Positions 6,304 to 13,677 of a stretch of 17,285 nucleotides of DNA are shown one piece after another (position 1 is the first letter of the stretch; every line of letters starts with the position of its first letter). The DNA is from JBGPIT01 sp041485125 (GTDB lineage: Bacteria; Desulfobacterota; Binatia; UTPRO1). The translations under genes were made by a program, and so were the position numbers. The stretch is from the NCBI GenBank assembly GCA_041485125.1, contig JBGPIT010000057.1, positions 1 through 17,285 on the forward strand. The letters are read 5' to 3'. A model generated the notes under the pieces. The model made no database searches and had not been told where the DNA came from. It saw nothing but the letters and a program-made list of their open reading frames with translations.

Positions 6304-7671
6304 ATGAGCACGCGGCCGCTGCGCGCCGAGGAGCTCCGCGCCGCCCTGAGCACCACGCTCGAGGACGCCATCCGCGCCGGGGCGACCGCCGCCGATGCGG
6401 TGCTGCTGCAGAGCGCGTCCTTCTCCGCGGGCGTCCGCCTCGGCGAGATCGAGAAGCTGACCGACGCGCGCCAGAAGCGTCTCGGCCTGCGCGTCTTCGT
6501 CGGTGAGCGCTCGGCGGTCGCGTCGACGGCGGATCTCGCGCGCGGGGCGCTGGCGCGCTTCGCCGCCGACACCGTCGCGCTCGCGCGCGTGACGCAACCC
6601 GATCCGGCGAGCGGCCTGCCCGAGCTCGGCCAACTCGCGCGCGAGGCGCCCGACCTCGAGCTCTACGACGACGCCGCCGAGACGGCGGTGCCCGCCGAGG
6701 GCCTGGAGCGCGCGCGCGCCACCGAGGCGGCGGCGCTCGGGGCAGATCCGCGCGTCACCAACTCCGAGGGCGCCGAGTTTGCGCAGGACGCGTCGACGAT
6801 CGCCTACGCGTCGACGCTCGGCTTCGACGCCGGCTATCGCAGCTCGAGCTTCTATCTCGGCGTGCAGCCGATCGTCTCGATGAACGGGACGATGGAACGC
6901 GACTACTGGTACTCGCGCTCGCGCCACCTCCGTGGCATCGATCCGCCGGCGCAGATCGGTGCGCACGCGGCGGCGCGGGCGCTGCGCCGGCTCGGCGCCC
7001 GTCGCATGCCGACGCAGGAGGCGCCGGTGGTGTTCGAGGCCGAGGTCGCGGCGTCCTTGCTGCGTCATCTCGCCGGAGCCGTGACGGGCGCGAGTCTCTA
7101 TCGCGGCACGTCGTTCCTCCTCGGCAAGCTCGGCGAGACGATCGCGTCGCCGCACGTGACGGTCGTCGACGACGGACGGCTGGTCGGCGGGCTCGGCTCG
7201 CGGCCGTTCGATGCCGAAGGCCTGCCGACCCGCCGCACCGTGGTCGTCGACGCCGGCGTCCTCACCAGCTACCTGCTCGACACCTACTCGGCGCGACGGC
7301 TCGAGCTCGCGTCGACCGGCAACGCCGCGCGCGCGATCGGCGACGCGCCGGGCGCCGCACCGACCAACTTCTTCTTGCGTGCCGGCACGCACACGCCGGA
7401 GGAGATCATCGCCTCGGTGGATCGCGGCGTGCTCGTCACCGAGCTGATCGGCTTCGGCGTGAACCCGGTGACGGGCGACTACTCGCGCGGTGCCGCCGGC
7501 ATCTGGATCGAGAACGGCGAGCTCACCCACCCCGTCGAGGAGATCACCATCGCCGGGAACCTGCTTGCGATGTTCCGCGACATCGAGATGGTCGGCAACG
7601 ATCTCACCTTCCGCGGCTCGACGGCCGCGCCGACGGTGAAGATCGGCAAGATGATGATCGCGGGCACGTGA
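6304..7671 (+). CDS. tldE: Metalloprotease partner subunit TldE (PmbA)
   Basis: This 455-residue protein is homologous to TldD in fold but lacks the HExxxH motif: the matching stretch reads LLRHLAGAVTGASL. It is the non-catalytic partner that shapes the substrate tunnel of the TldD/TldE heterodimer. Family blocks include LTDARQKRLGLRVFVGERSA near 52-71, GLPTRRTVVVDAGVLTSYLL near 304-323, LELASTGNAAR near 330-340, and a C-terminal IEMVGNDLTFRGSTAAPTVK near 429-448. The ATG at 6304 has GGGAG about 8 bases upstream; in-frame sequence before it runs into tldD in another frame and is not family-like. It lies 16 bases upstream of the transporter gene, so tldD, tldE and the transporter probably form one transcript. 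Confidence 0.94.
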   Translation: MSTRPLRAEELRAALSTTLEDAIRAGATAADAVLLQSASFSAGVRLGEIEKLTDARQKRLGLRVFVGERSAVASTADLARGALARFAADTVALARVTQPDPASGLPELGQLAREAPDLELYDDAAETAVPAEGLERARATEAAALGADPRVTNSEGAEFAQDASTIAYASTLGFDAGYRSSSFYLGVQPIVSMNGTMERDYWYSRSRHLRGIDPPAQIGAHAAARALRRLGARRMPTQEAPVVFEAEVAASLLRHLAGAVTGASLYRGTSFLLGKLGETIASPHVTVVDDGRLVGGLGSRPFDAEGLPTRRTVVVDAGVLTSYLLDTYSARRLELASTGNAARAIGDAPGAAPTNFFLRAGTHTPEEIIASVDRGVLVTELIGFGVNPVTGDYSRGAAGIWIENGELTHPVEEITIAGNLLAMFRDIEMVGNDLTFRGSTAAPTVKIGKMMIAGT

Positions 7672-7687
7672 GCGCGGCGTCCCGGCT

Positions 7688-8860
7688 ATGATCGCGCCCG
7701 GCGCCGAGCTGCCTCCGAGCGGACCGCCGCGCCGACCGACGGTCGCCGTCCGGCCGCGCTGGGGCCGGCAGATGACCGCCGCCCGCCAGCAGATCGTCGT
7801 CTTTTTCTTCTTCGCCGCCTTCAGCTTCCTGCTGTACCAGCTCTACCTGGTGATCGAGCCGTTCCTCGCGCCGATCGGCTGGGCGGCGCTGCTCGCGCTG
7901 GTGTTCTACCCGCTCTACCTCGCCGTGCTGCGCCGGTGGAAAGGCCGCAGCACGGCCGCCGCCCTCGCGCTCACGACGCTCGTCACCGCCGCGGTCGTGG
8001 TGCCGACGGTCTCGCTGTCGAGCGTCGTCACCTCCGAGTCGGTCGGGCTCTACCAGCAGCTCAGCGCGTACGTGAGCTCTGGGAACCTCAACGAGAGGGT
8101 GAAGAACCTGCGCGACTCGCCCGTCGGCCGGCTGGTGCAGCGCCTCAATCGTCAGGGCTGGGAGATCGACGTCGGCGAGCTCCTGCGCGGCGTTGCCGAG
8201 CGCGTCAGCAACTTCACCGTCGCGCAGATGACCGCGATCGCCCGCAACGTCGCGGTGTTCCTGCTCAACTTCACCATCATGGTGTTCACGCTGTTTTTCT
8301 TCTTCCGCGACGGCGAGCACATGTATCGCGGCTTGCGCGAGCTCATCCCGATGGACCCGGAGCACAAGGACGCGATCTTCTACCGCCTCTACGAGACGCT
8401 CTCGGCGGTGATGCGCGGCATGCTGGTGACCGCGGTCGTGCAAGGCATCCTCACCTGGATCGGCCTGCTCGCGGTCGGTGTTCCCTACGCCGCGTTCCTC
8501 GGTGTCTTCGCCGCGTTCATGTCGATGATCCCGGTCGCCGGTCCGGTCTTGGTGTGGCTGCCGTGCGCGGTCTACCTCGCGCTCACCGGCGGCATGGTCC
8601 GCGCCCTCATCCTCCTCACCTATGGCACGATCGCCGTCAGCATGGCGGACAACGTCCTGCGCCCCCGCCTCATCGGCGATCGCGCCCACCTGCCGACGAT
8701 CTTCCTCTTCTTCGGCATGCTGGGAGGCGTCGAGGTCTACGGCTTCTTGGGAATTTTCCTAGGCCCGGTCCTGATCGCCGCCGTCGTAGCGTTCCTCAAC
8801 ATCTACAAAGAGGAATACGCCACCGAGGAATCCGCCGCCGCCGCTCCGCCCATCGCGTAG
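7688..8860 (+). CDS. AI-2E family transporter (PF01594, PerM/YdiK-like)
   Basis: This 390-residue membrane protein belongs to the family once named after the suggested autoinducer-2 exporter TqsA; members include PerM/YhhT-type proteins and proton/sodium antiporters, so the substrate should not be taken as AI-2. Hydrophobic segments are at about 36-55, 57-82, 90-113, 186-206, 242-266, 267-297, 301-320 and 335-371. The usual soluble loop lies between (about 115-180). The motif IGDRAHLPTIFLFFGMLGG (329-347) and the final FLGIFLGPVLIA (353-364) are typical. The first about 30 residues are Pro/Arg-rich and not family-like; the ATG at 7775 (residue 29) is an alternative start, and neither has a clear ribosome binding site. 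It closes the tldD-tldE unit. Confidence 0.85.
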   Translation: MIAPGAELPPSGPPRRPTVAVRPRWGRQMTAARQQIVVFFFFAAFSFLLYQLYLVIEPFLAPIGWAALLALVFYPLYLAVLRRWKGRSTAAALALTTLVTAAVVVPTVSLSSVVTSESVGLYQQLSAYVSSGNLNERVKNLRDSPVGRLVQRLNRQGWEIDVGELLRGVAERVSNFTVAQMTAIARNVAVFLLNFTIMVFTLFFFFRDGEHMYRGLRELIPMDPEHKDAIFYRLYETLSAVMRGMLVTAVVQGILTWIGLLAVGVPYAAFLGVFAAFMSMIPVAGPVLVWLPCAVYLALTGGMVRALILLTYGTIAVSMADNVLRPRLIGDRAHLPTIFLFFGMLGGVEVYGFLGIFLGPVLIAAVVAFLNIYKEEYATEESAAAAPPIA

Positions 8861-8888
8861 CGCGCCGAGTGCGGATCAGGCCAAGCGC

Positions 8889-9029
8889 GGCGAGCGAGAC
8901 GCGCGAGACCGAAGCGAGAGAGCCGCCCGAGGAGCGAGCCCGCGGAAGCGTAGCCAGAGGCTACGCTGAGCAGGGCGAGCCGACGAGGCCGGCTCTCGCA
9001 GCGAAGGTATCGTGCGTCTCGCTAGCGCC
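8889..9029. repeat. Long nested imperfect palindrome between convergent genes
   Basis: Three nested stems share one axis: AGCGAGACGC at 8893-8902 with 9014-9023, GAGAGCCG at 8918-8925 with 8990-8997, and AGCGTAGCC at 8947-8955 with GGCTACGCT at 8959-8967 around a 3-base loop. All three are perfect and the pairing between them is partial. The structure starts 28 bases after the transporter stop and extends over the stop codon of the convergent GST gene (9022-9024). It could serve as a two-way terminator or 3' stabiliser, be a small non-autonomous palindromic element, or be transcribed as a structured RNA. No T-tract follows. Confidence 0.7.
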
Positions 9030-9642
9030 AGGATTCGATGCCGACTAGATCGTGAATGCTGGCGCGCTGGTTCAGGCGCTGGATCCATGCGGCGACGTTC
9101 CGCCACTCCGGGTCGAGCTGGATGCCGAGAGCCGGGAGGATCACGACGCGCGGTGCGTAGGCGACGTCGGCGAGCGAGAAGTTGCCGACCAGCCATGAGC
9201 GTCCCGCGAGCGAGCCGTCGATCACCGCGAGCATCTGCGTCACCTGCTGCCGGGCGCTCTGGAGACGTTGCTGATCGCGCTCGCCTTCCGACTTGCGCAG
9301 CTCGTGCATGATCTGTCCGGTCACCACCGTGAAGGCGTTGTCCGCGTAGTCCTCGAGCGTCCGGACACGCGCGCGCGCCGCCGAGTCGGTCGGCATCAGC
9401 TGCGGGTGCGGATATTCGTCCTCGAGATATTCGTTGATGATGGTCGAGTCGTAGACGATGACCTCGTCGTCGATCAGCACCGGCACCTTGCCGAAGGGGT
9501 TCAGCTTGAGAAACTCCGGCCGCTTCTGCTCTCCGGCCTTGAGATCGACCGGAATGGTGTCGTAGGTCAGGTCTTTCTCGGCCAGGACGATACGCGTCTT
9601 CTGGCAAAACGGGCATTCGGCAGAATCGTACAGCTTCAGCAT
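9022..9642 (-). CDS. Glutathione S-transferase family protein with CPFC motif
   Basis: The 206-residue protein has a thioredoxin-fold N-terminal domain (about 1-76) with CPFC at 10-13, the cis-Pro motif KVPVLIDD at 52-59 (Pro54) and YDSTIINEYL at 64-73. The all-helical C-terminal domain carries the capping-box region WLVGNFSLADVAYA at 150-163. A Cys at the active-site position makes it like omega, beta or CPxC-type GSTs, and the block NEYLEDEYPHPQLMPTD also recalls stringent starvation protein A (SspA). Likely roles are thiol transfer, deglutathionylation or an SspA-like regulatory job; the sequence does not decide. AGGTGA lies shortly before the ATG. It has its own likely promoter and is the last gene of the minus-strand run; its stop lies within a long palindrome. 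Confidence 0.9.
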   Translation of the reverse strand: MLKLYDSAECPFCQKTRIVLAEKDLTYDTIPVDLKAGEQKRPEFLKLNPFGKVPVLIDDEVIVYDSTIINEYLEDEYPHPQLMPTDSAARARVRTLEDYADNAFTVVTGQIMHELRKSEGERDQQRLQSARQQVTQMLAVIDGSLAGRSWLVGNFSLADVAYAPRVVILPALGIQLDPEWRNVAAWIQRLNQRASIHDLVGIESWR

Positions 9643-9721
9643 CGCTCACCTCTCCCACACCGATGTGATCTCGACCCCTCGTCCCGCGAAACGTCACCAA
9701 CGGACCGGTGCGTCAACTTGG

Positions 9722-9749
9722 AAACTAGGCACCTTAAAGTAATTGCCAA
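9722..9749 (-). promoter_or_regulatory. Likely sigma-70 promoter of the GST gene
   Basis: On the minus strand TTGGCA (9749-9744) and TAGTTT (9727-9722) are 16 bases apart, a good -35 and a fair -10, about 80 bases before the GST start. The surrounding gap (9643-9885) is noticeably richer in A and T than the rest of the window, as expected of a real promoter region in a GC-rich genome. Confidence 0.5.
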
Positions 9750-9760
9750 GGGTGCGCAAT
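9742..9760. promoter_or_regulatory. Dyad ATTGC-N9-GCAAT over the GST -35 box
   Basis: The perfect 5-base arms at 9742-9746 and 9756-9760 overlap the proposed -35 element, the classic position for an operator. The regulator cannot be named. A second dyad, CACAACATGATGTG at 9791-9804 (one mismatched pair), lies about 40 bases further upstream of the promoter, next to a run of seven T. Confidence 0.35.
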
Positions 9761-9885
9761 TGAGCGGGCATGCATTTCTTAGCTTTTTTTCACAACATGA
9801 TGTGCGTTCGACGGTACGGTAGCCGTGTATCGTTACGGTGCTGACCTCCGGTACGGAAGCGACGGGAAACCGCGCTGCGCCTGGG

Positions 9886-10740
9886 TCAGCCGTGGTGCCG
9901 CCAGGCGTGGTACGAGCTGCGGACGAGCGGTCCCGACTCGACGTAGGCAAAGCCCAAGGCGCGCGCTTCGGCACCGATCGCGTCGAACTCCTCCGGCGGG
10001 AGATAGCGCACGACCGGCAGCTGGTCGGCGCTCGGGCGCAGGTACTGGCCGAGCGTGAGGACGTCGCACCCGGCGTTGCGCAGATCGCACAGCACTTCGA
10101 GAAGCTCGGCGCGCTCCTCGCCGAGGCCGAGCATCAGGCCGGTTTTCGTCCGCAGCGAGGGACGGATCTCCTTGGCGCGGGCGAGCAACCCGATGCTGCG
10201 GTCGTAGCTCGCGCCCGGTCGCGCCTGCTTGTAGAGCCGCGGGACGGTCTCGGTGTTGTGATTGAGCACCTGGATCGGCGACTGGACGACCGTCTGCAGC
10301 GGCGCGAGATCCCCTTGAAAGTCGGGAATGAGGACCTCGACGGTGCACGCCGGCAGCCGGGCGCGGATCTGCCGCGCGGTCTCGGCGAAGTGGCCTGCCC
10401 CGCCGTCGGCGAGGTCGTCGCGGTTCACCGACGTCACCACCACATGACGGAGGCCGAGACGTTCCACGGCCTCGGCAACGCGTCGCGGCTCGTCGGCGTC
10501 GACGGTCACCGGCCGGCCGTGGGTCACGGCGCAGAACCGGCAGTTACGGGTGCAGGTGTCGCCGAGCAGCATGAACGTCGCGGTGTCGTGCGCCCAGCAT
10601 TCGCCGACGTTCGGGCAGCGCGCCTCCTCGCACACGGTGTGCAATTGCAAGTCGCGCACGATCGCGCGCGTGCGCTCGACGGCGGCGCCGGTCGGCGCGC
10701 GGACGCGGATCCACTCGGGGTGGCGACGCGCGACGGTCAC
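9886..10740 (-). CDS. lipA: Lipoyl synthase LipA (radical SAM)
   Basis: LipA inserts two sulfur atoms into octanoyl groups bound to lipoyl domains, making lipoate in the cytoplasm. Both clusters are complete in this 284-residue protein: the auxiliary cluster CX4CX5C at Cys37, Cys42 and Cys48 (VCEEARCPNVGECW), the radical SAM motif CX3CX2C at Cys63, Cys67 and Cys70 (CTRNCRFC), and the C-terminal RSSYHA in which Ser275 is the expected cluster ligand. SVNRDDLADGG at 104-114 is also typical. The GTG start overlaps the lipB stop by four bases (GTGA), so it is coupled to lipB. The upstream E2 protein is a natural substrate. Confidence 0.97.
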   Translation of the reverse strand: MTVARRHPEWIRVRAPTGAAVERTRAIVRDLQLHTVCEEARCPNVGECWAHDTATFMLLGDTCTRNCRFCAVTHGRPVTVDADEPRRVAEAVERLGLRHVVVTSVNRDDLADGGAGHFAETARQIRARLPACTVEVLIPDFQGDLAPLQTVVQSPIQVLNHNTETVPRLYKQARPGASYDRSIGLLARAKEIRPSLRTKTGLMLGLGEERAELLEVLCDLRNAGCDVLTLGQYLRPSADQLPVVRYLPPEEFDAIGAEARALGFAYVESGPLVRSSYHAWRHHG

Positions 10741-11474
10741 GGCCGCGCTCCTTCGCCGCCGCGATTGGTCGCCGGTGCGGCCGCCGCCGAGTCCGCGGCG
10801 ACGACGTCGCTGATGACCTGGTAGTCGAGTTCGCGCCGCACGGCTTCGATCGTCCGCCGTTCGACCTCGGCCATTGCGGGGGCGCTGCCGGTCAGCTCCT
10901 CGAGCGACGTCACGCCGGTGCCACGGAGGCCGCAGGGAACGATCGCGGCGAACGCTTCGCGCAGGTCGCGCACGTTGAGCGCGAAGCCGTGCATCGTCAC
11001 CCAGCGGCGCATGCCGACGCCGATCGCGGCGAGCTTGTCGTTGCCGACCCAGACGCCGGTGAATCCCGGCCGGCGCCCCGCGACGATGCCGAACGACGCC
11101 GCGACCGTGATGACGATCGCCTCCAGGCGGCGCAGGTAGCCGTGCACGTCGCAGGCAAGGCGGGCGAGATCGAGGATCGGGTAGACGACCAGCTGTCCCG
11201 GCCCGTGGTAGGTTACGTCGCCGCCGCGGTTCACACGCACGACCGGCGCCGTCGGCGCGAGCACGTGCCGCTCGTCGCCGCCGCGGCCGAGCGTGATCAC
11301 GGGCTCGTGCTCGACCAGGATCAGCCGGTCGCCGCCGCCTGCGAGCACCTCCGCCTGCGCCGTGTGCTGCAGCGCCAGCGCGTCGGCGTACGCGCGGCGG
11401 CCGAGGCGCTGCACCGCCAACGAGCGGTGGTTGCCGGCCGGAGCGGGTGCGGCACCGTCGAGAGCGGCGCTCAT
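10737..11474 (-). CDS. lipB: Octanoyltransferase LipB
   Basis: LipB moves octanoyl from acyl carrier protein to the lysine of lipoyl domains, the step before LipA. The 245-residue product shows RGGDVTYHGPGQLVVYPI at 83-100, the catalytic Lys147 in GNDKLAAIGV and the catalytic Cys181 in IVPCGLRGTGVTSL. The start is the ATG at 11474, which overlaps the E2 stop codon by four bases (ATGA); longer in-frame sequence upstream is inside the E2 gene and is Arg-rich. Residues about 1-18 and the last about 20 are Ala-rich extensions of low interest. Coupling on both sides suggests fixed stoichiometry with E2 and LipA. Confidence 0.96.
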   Translation of the reverse strand: MSAALDGAAPAPAGNHRSLAVQRLGRRAYADALALQHTAQAEVLAGGGDRLILVEHEPVITLGRGGDERHVLAPTAPVVRVNRGGDVTYHGPGQLVVYPILDLARLACDVHGYLRRLEAIVITVAASFGIVAGRRPGFTGVWVGNDKLAAIGVGMRRWVTMHGFALNVRDLREAFAAIVPCGLRGTGVTSLEELTGSAPAMAEVERRTIEAVRRELDYQVISDVVAADSAAAAPATNRGGEGARP

Positions 11475-12820
11475 CTCGCGGCGCGCTCCCGCATGACCAG
11501 GATGAGCGGATTCTCGAGCAGCCGCTTCAGCTCCTCGAGGAAGCGGCCGCCGACGACGCCGTCGATGATGCGGTGATCGCACGAGAGCGTGACGCGCATG
11601 GTGCGTGCCGCGACCACCGCGCCGGCGCGGACGATCGGCCGCTCCTTGATCGCGCCGACGGCGAGGATCGCCGCCTGCGGAGGGTTGATCACGGCGGCGA
11701 ACTCCTCGATGTCGAGCATCCCCATGTTGCTGACGGTGAACGTGCCGCCCGACAGATCCTCGCTGGCGAAGCGTCCGCGCTTCGCCTGCTCCGCGAGACG
11801 CCGGGCCTCGAGGGCGATCTCCTCGAGCGAGAGCTCGTCGACGTGGCGCAGGATTGGCACGATCAGCCCGTCGTCGACGGCGACGGCGAGGCCGATGTTG
11901 ATCTCGCCTTTGATCTCGATCGCGTCGTCGTGAAACGACGCGTTCAGGCGCGGGTGGCGCTTGAGCGCCAGCGCCGTCGCCTTGAGGATCATGTGCGTGT
12001 ACGTGACCGGCGTGCTGGTGAGGCCGCTCGCTTCCAGCGACTGCTTGAGCCGCACTGCCTCGCTCATGTCGATCGCGGCGGTGACGTAGAAGTGCGGGAT
12101 GTCGCGGAAGGCCTCCGTCATGCGGCGCGCGATCGACTGCCGCATACGCGAGAGCTCTTGGCGCTCGCTGACGGGCGCGCCGCCGGTCTCGCCGTGCACC
12201 CGGCCGTGCGCCTGCAGCCGCACATCGTCGTGTCGCGCGTCGGCGCTCTGATCGCTCTGCACGTCCTGCTTCACGACCCGTCCGTCCGGGCCGCTGCCGT
12301 GGACCGTCCGTAGATCGATACCGCGCTCGGCGGCGATCTTGCGTGCGGCCGGCGACACCTTGACGTCGCTCCGGTCTTCGCCGTTTGGCGCTGCACCGGC
12401 GGCGGGGCGCTCGGCGGCCGCGTTCGACCTCGTGCCGGTCTCGTCCGCGTCGTCCTGGTCCGTGTGACGAGTGCCGGCATTGCTTTCGTCGCGCTCCCGC
12501 GCGCGCGCGGAGCCAGCATCGCCGGGCGCGGCCTGGCGCGCGCTCGGCGCATCATCACGGCGCGACGCGGATGCGCCGCCACCTTCCTCGTCGACCAGCG
12601 CCAACACCGCACCCACCGGAGCGCTCCCCCCGGCCGGTACCTTGATCTCGCGCAGGATCCCGCTCTCGGCGGCCTCGAGCTCCATGTCGGCCTTGTCGGT
12701 CTCGACCTCCGCGATCGGCTCGCCCGAGGTGACCTCGTCGCCGACGTTCTTCAGCCACTTGAGGATCGTACCCTCCTCCATCGTGTCGCTGAGCTTGGGC
12801 ATGACGATCTCGACGCTCAT
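11471..12820 (-). CDS. Dihydrolipoamide acyltransferase (E2) of a 2-oxoacid dehydrogenase complex
   Basis: The 449-residue protein has the full E2 layout. A lipoyl domain (about 1-78) carries the lipoylated Lys43 in VETDKADMELEAAESG. A long Asp/Arg/Ala-rich linker (about 82-150) follows, then a peripheral subunit-binding domain (about 153-189, VSPAARKIAAERGIDL). A second linker leads to the acyltransferase domain (about 222-449) with catalytic HRIIDG at 416-421. It is most like pyruvate dehydrogenase E2 (MPKLSDTMEEG near the start); acetoin or branched-chain specificity is not excluded, because E1 and E3 genes are not in the window. The ATG at 12820 starts at the usual family N-terminus; there is no ribosome binding site, and a perfect TATAAT lies six bases upstream. 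lipB and lipA follow with 4-bp overlaps. Confidence 0.95.
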   Translation of the reverse strand: MSVEIVMPKLSDTMEEGTILKWLKNVGDEVTSGEPIAEVETDKADMELEAAESGILREIKVPAGGSAPVGAVLALVDEEGGGASASRRDDAPSARQAAPGDAGSARARERDESNAGTRHTDQDDADETGTRSNAAAERPAAGAAPNGEDRSDVKVSPAARKIAAERGIDLRTVHGSGPDGRVVKQDVQSDQSADARHDDVRLQAHGRVHGETGGAPVSERQELSRMRQSIARRMTEAFRDIPHFYVTAAIDMSEAVRLKQSLEASGLTSTPVTYTHMILKATALALKRHPRLNASFHDDAIEIKGEINIGLAVAVDDGLIVPILRHVDELSLEEIALEARRLAEQAKRGRFASEDLSGGTFTVSNMGMLDIEEFAAVINPPQAAILAVGAIKERPIVRAGAVVAARTMRVTLSCDHRIIDGVVGGRFLEELKRLLENPLILVMRERAAR

Positions 12821-12826
12821 GGGATG

Positions 12827-12855
12827 ATTATAGGGGCGGGACCGGGGCGGGGAAA
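12827..12855 (-). promoter_or_regulatory. Promoter of the E2-lipB-lipA operon, apparently leaderless
   Basis: On the minus strand TATAAT occupies 12832-12827 and TTTCCC (a weak -35) lies 17 bases upstream at 12855-12850. With the last base of the -10 counted as -7, position +1 falls on 12820, the A of the E2 ATG. The six bases between contain no Shine-Dalgarno. A perfect TATAAT in a stretch otherwise almost all G and C is unlikely to be accidental. Confidence 0.6.
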
Positions 12856-12900
12856 CCAAGTGTCTCGCGACGGCGCCGCGACGCCGCGACGACCGCCGGA

Positions 12901-13599
12901 TCAGTACCCGACGGCTCCCGTGGGCGGTGTGCCAGCGACGCAGGGCGCGAACGATCGCCGGTGGAGCGGGCTCGGACCGTACGCACGCAGCGCCGCCAGG
13001 TGCTCGCGCGTCGCGTAGCCGACGTGCCGGCGGAAGCCGTACTGCGGATAGCACGTGTCGTGCTCGTACATGATGCGGTCGCGATGCATCTTGGCGAGGA
13101 TCGACGCCGCGGCGATCGAGTAGACGAAGGTGTCGCCTTTCGCGTAGCGCGTCTGAGGCATCGACAGTGACGGGATGTGCCGGCCGTCGACCAGCACGTG
13201 CTCGGCCGCGACCGCGAGGCCTTCGACCGCGAGCCGCATCGCTTTCAGCCCCGCTTGGTAGATGTTGAGGCGGTCGATCTCCTCGGGCTCGACGACGCCG
13301 AGCGCCCAGGCGGTGGCGCGCGCGCGAATCTCCGTCTCGGCACGCTCGCGCGCCTTGAGCGTCAGCATCTTCGAGTCGGCGATGCCGGGGATGACCTCGC
13401 CGTCGGCGAAGACCACCGCGGCGGCGACGACCGGACCGGCAAGCGGCCCCATGCCCACCTCGTCGACGCCGGCGACCAGTGTGATCCCGGAGCGCCACAG
13501 CAAGCGCTCGACGTGCAGCTCCGTCGCGATCCGTCGCGATCTCTTGCGCCGCCGTTTCGCCGTCGCCACCTTCACCCTACCCCAATGCACGAGTCGCAC
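12901..13599 (-). CDS. rnhB: Ribonuclease HII
   Basis: RNase HII cuts RNA in RNA-DNA hybrids and starts removal of single ribonucleotides built into DNA. The four acidic active-site residues are present: Asp46 and Glu47 (GVDEVGMGPLAGP), Asp138 (VLVDGR) and Asp174 (MHRDRIM). DSKML at 75-79 and the C-terminal YGFRRHVGYATREHLAALR block at 187-205 are also typical. The usual GRG motif, which senses the ribose of the ribonucleotide, reads GMG (49-51). At 232 residues with the GTG start at 13599 it has a Lys/Arg-rich N-terminal extension of about 20 residues; GTG codons at 13590, 13575 and 13569 are alternative starts, and GGTAGGGTGAAGG precedes the last of these. The E2 gene begins 80 bases downstream from its own promoter. 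Confidence 0.93.
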   Translation of the reverse strand: MRLVHWGRVKVATAKRRRKRSRRIATELHVERLLWRSGITLVAGVDEVGMGPLAGPVVAAAVVFADGEVIPGIADSKMLTLKARERAETEIRARATAWALGVVEPEEIDRLNIYQAGLKAMRLAVEGLAVAAEHVLVDGRHIPSLSMPQTRYAKGDTFVYSIAAASILAKMHRDRIMYEHDTCYPQYGFRRHVGYATREHLAALRAYGPSPLHRRSFAPCVAGTPPTGAVGY

Positions 13600-13677
13600 A
13601 CGACGCGGCGGACTGTCAAGAAAACGGGCGCCGTCGTCGATGAGGAGCGCGCAGCGCAGTGCCCTCCGGTGCCGCGC

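Noticed and set aside
4731..6572. A 613-codon minus-strand frame opposite tldD and the start of tldE
   Set aside because: Composition is that of an antisense shadow (Arg, Ala, Val, Asp) and the sense strand encodes complete TldD with its catalytic motif.
7688..8860. A quorum-sensing exporter of autoinducer 2 (TqsA)
   Set aside because: The family name is historical and many members transport other things. Nothing else in the window (no luxS, no AI-2 receptor) supports this role.
8861..9021. A continuation of coding sequence past the transporter stop in another frame
   Set aside because: The stretch is dominated by a nested palindrome and its translated frames are repetitive Arg/Glu/Ala strings without a family pattern.
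9838..10824. A 328-codon plus-strand frame opposite lipA and the end of lipB
   Set aside because: No recognisable domain, no ribosome binding site, and the minus strand carries LipA with all its cysteine motifs intact.
12821..13498. An in-frame N-terminal extension of about 226 residues on E2
   Set aside because: The extra sequence is the RNase HII gene and promoter region read in another frame; the lipoyl domain begins with the normal MPKLSDTMEEG block at the ATG at 12820.
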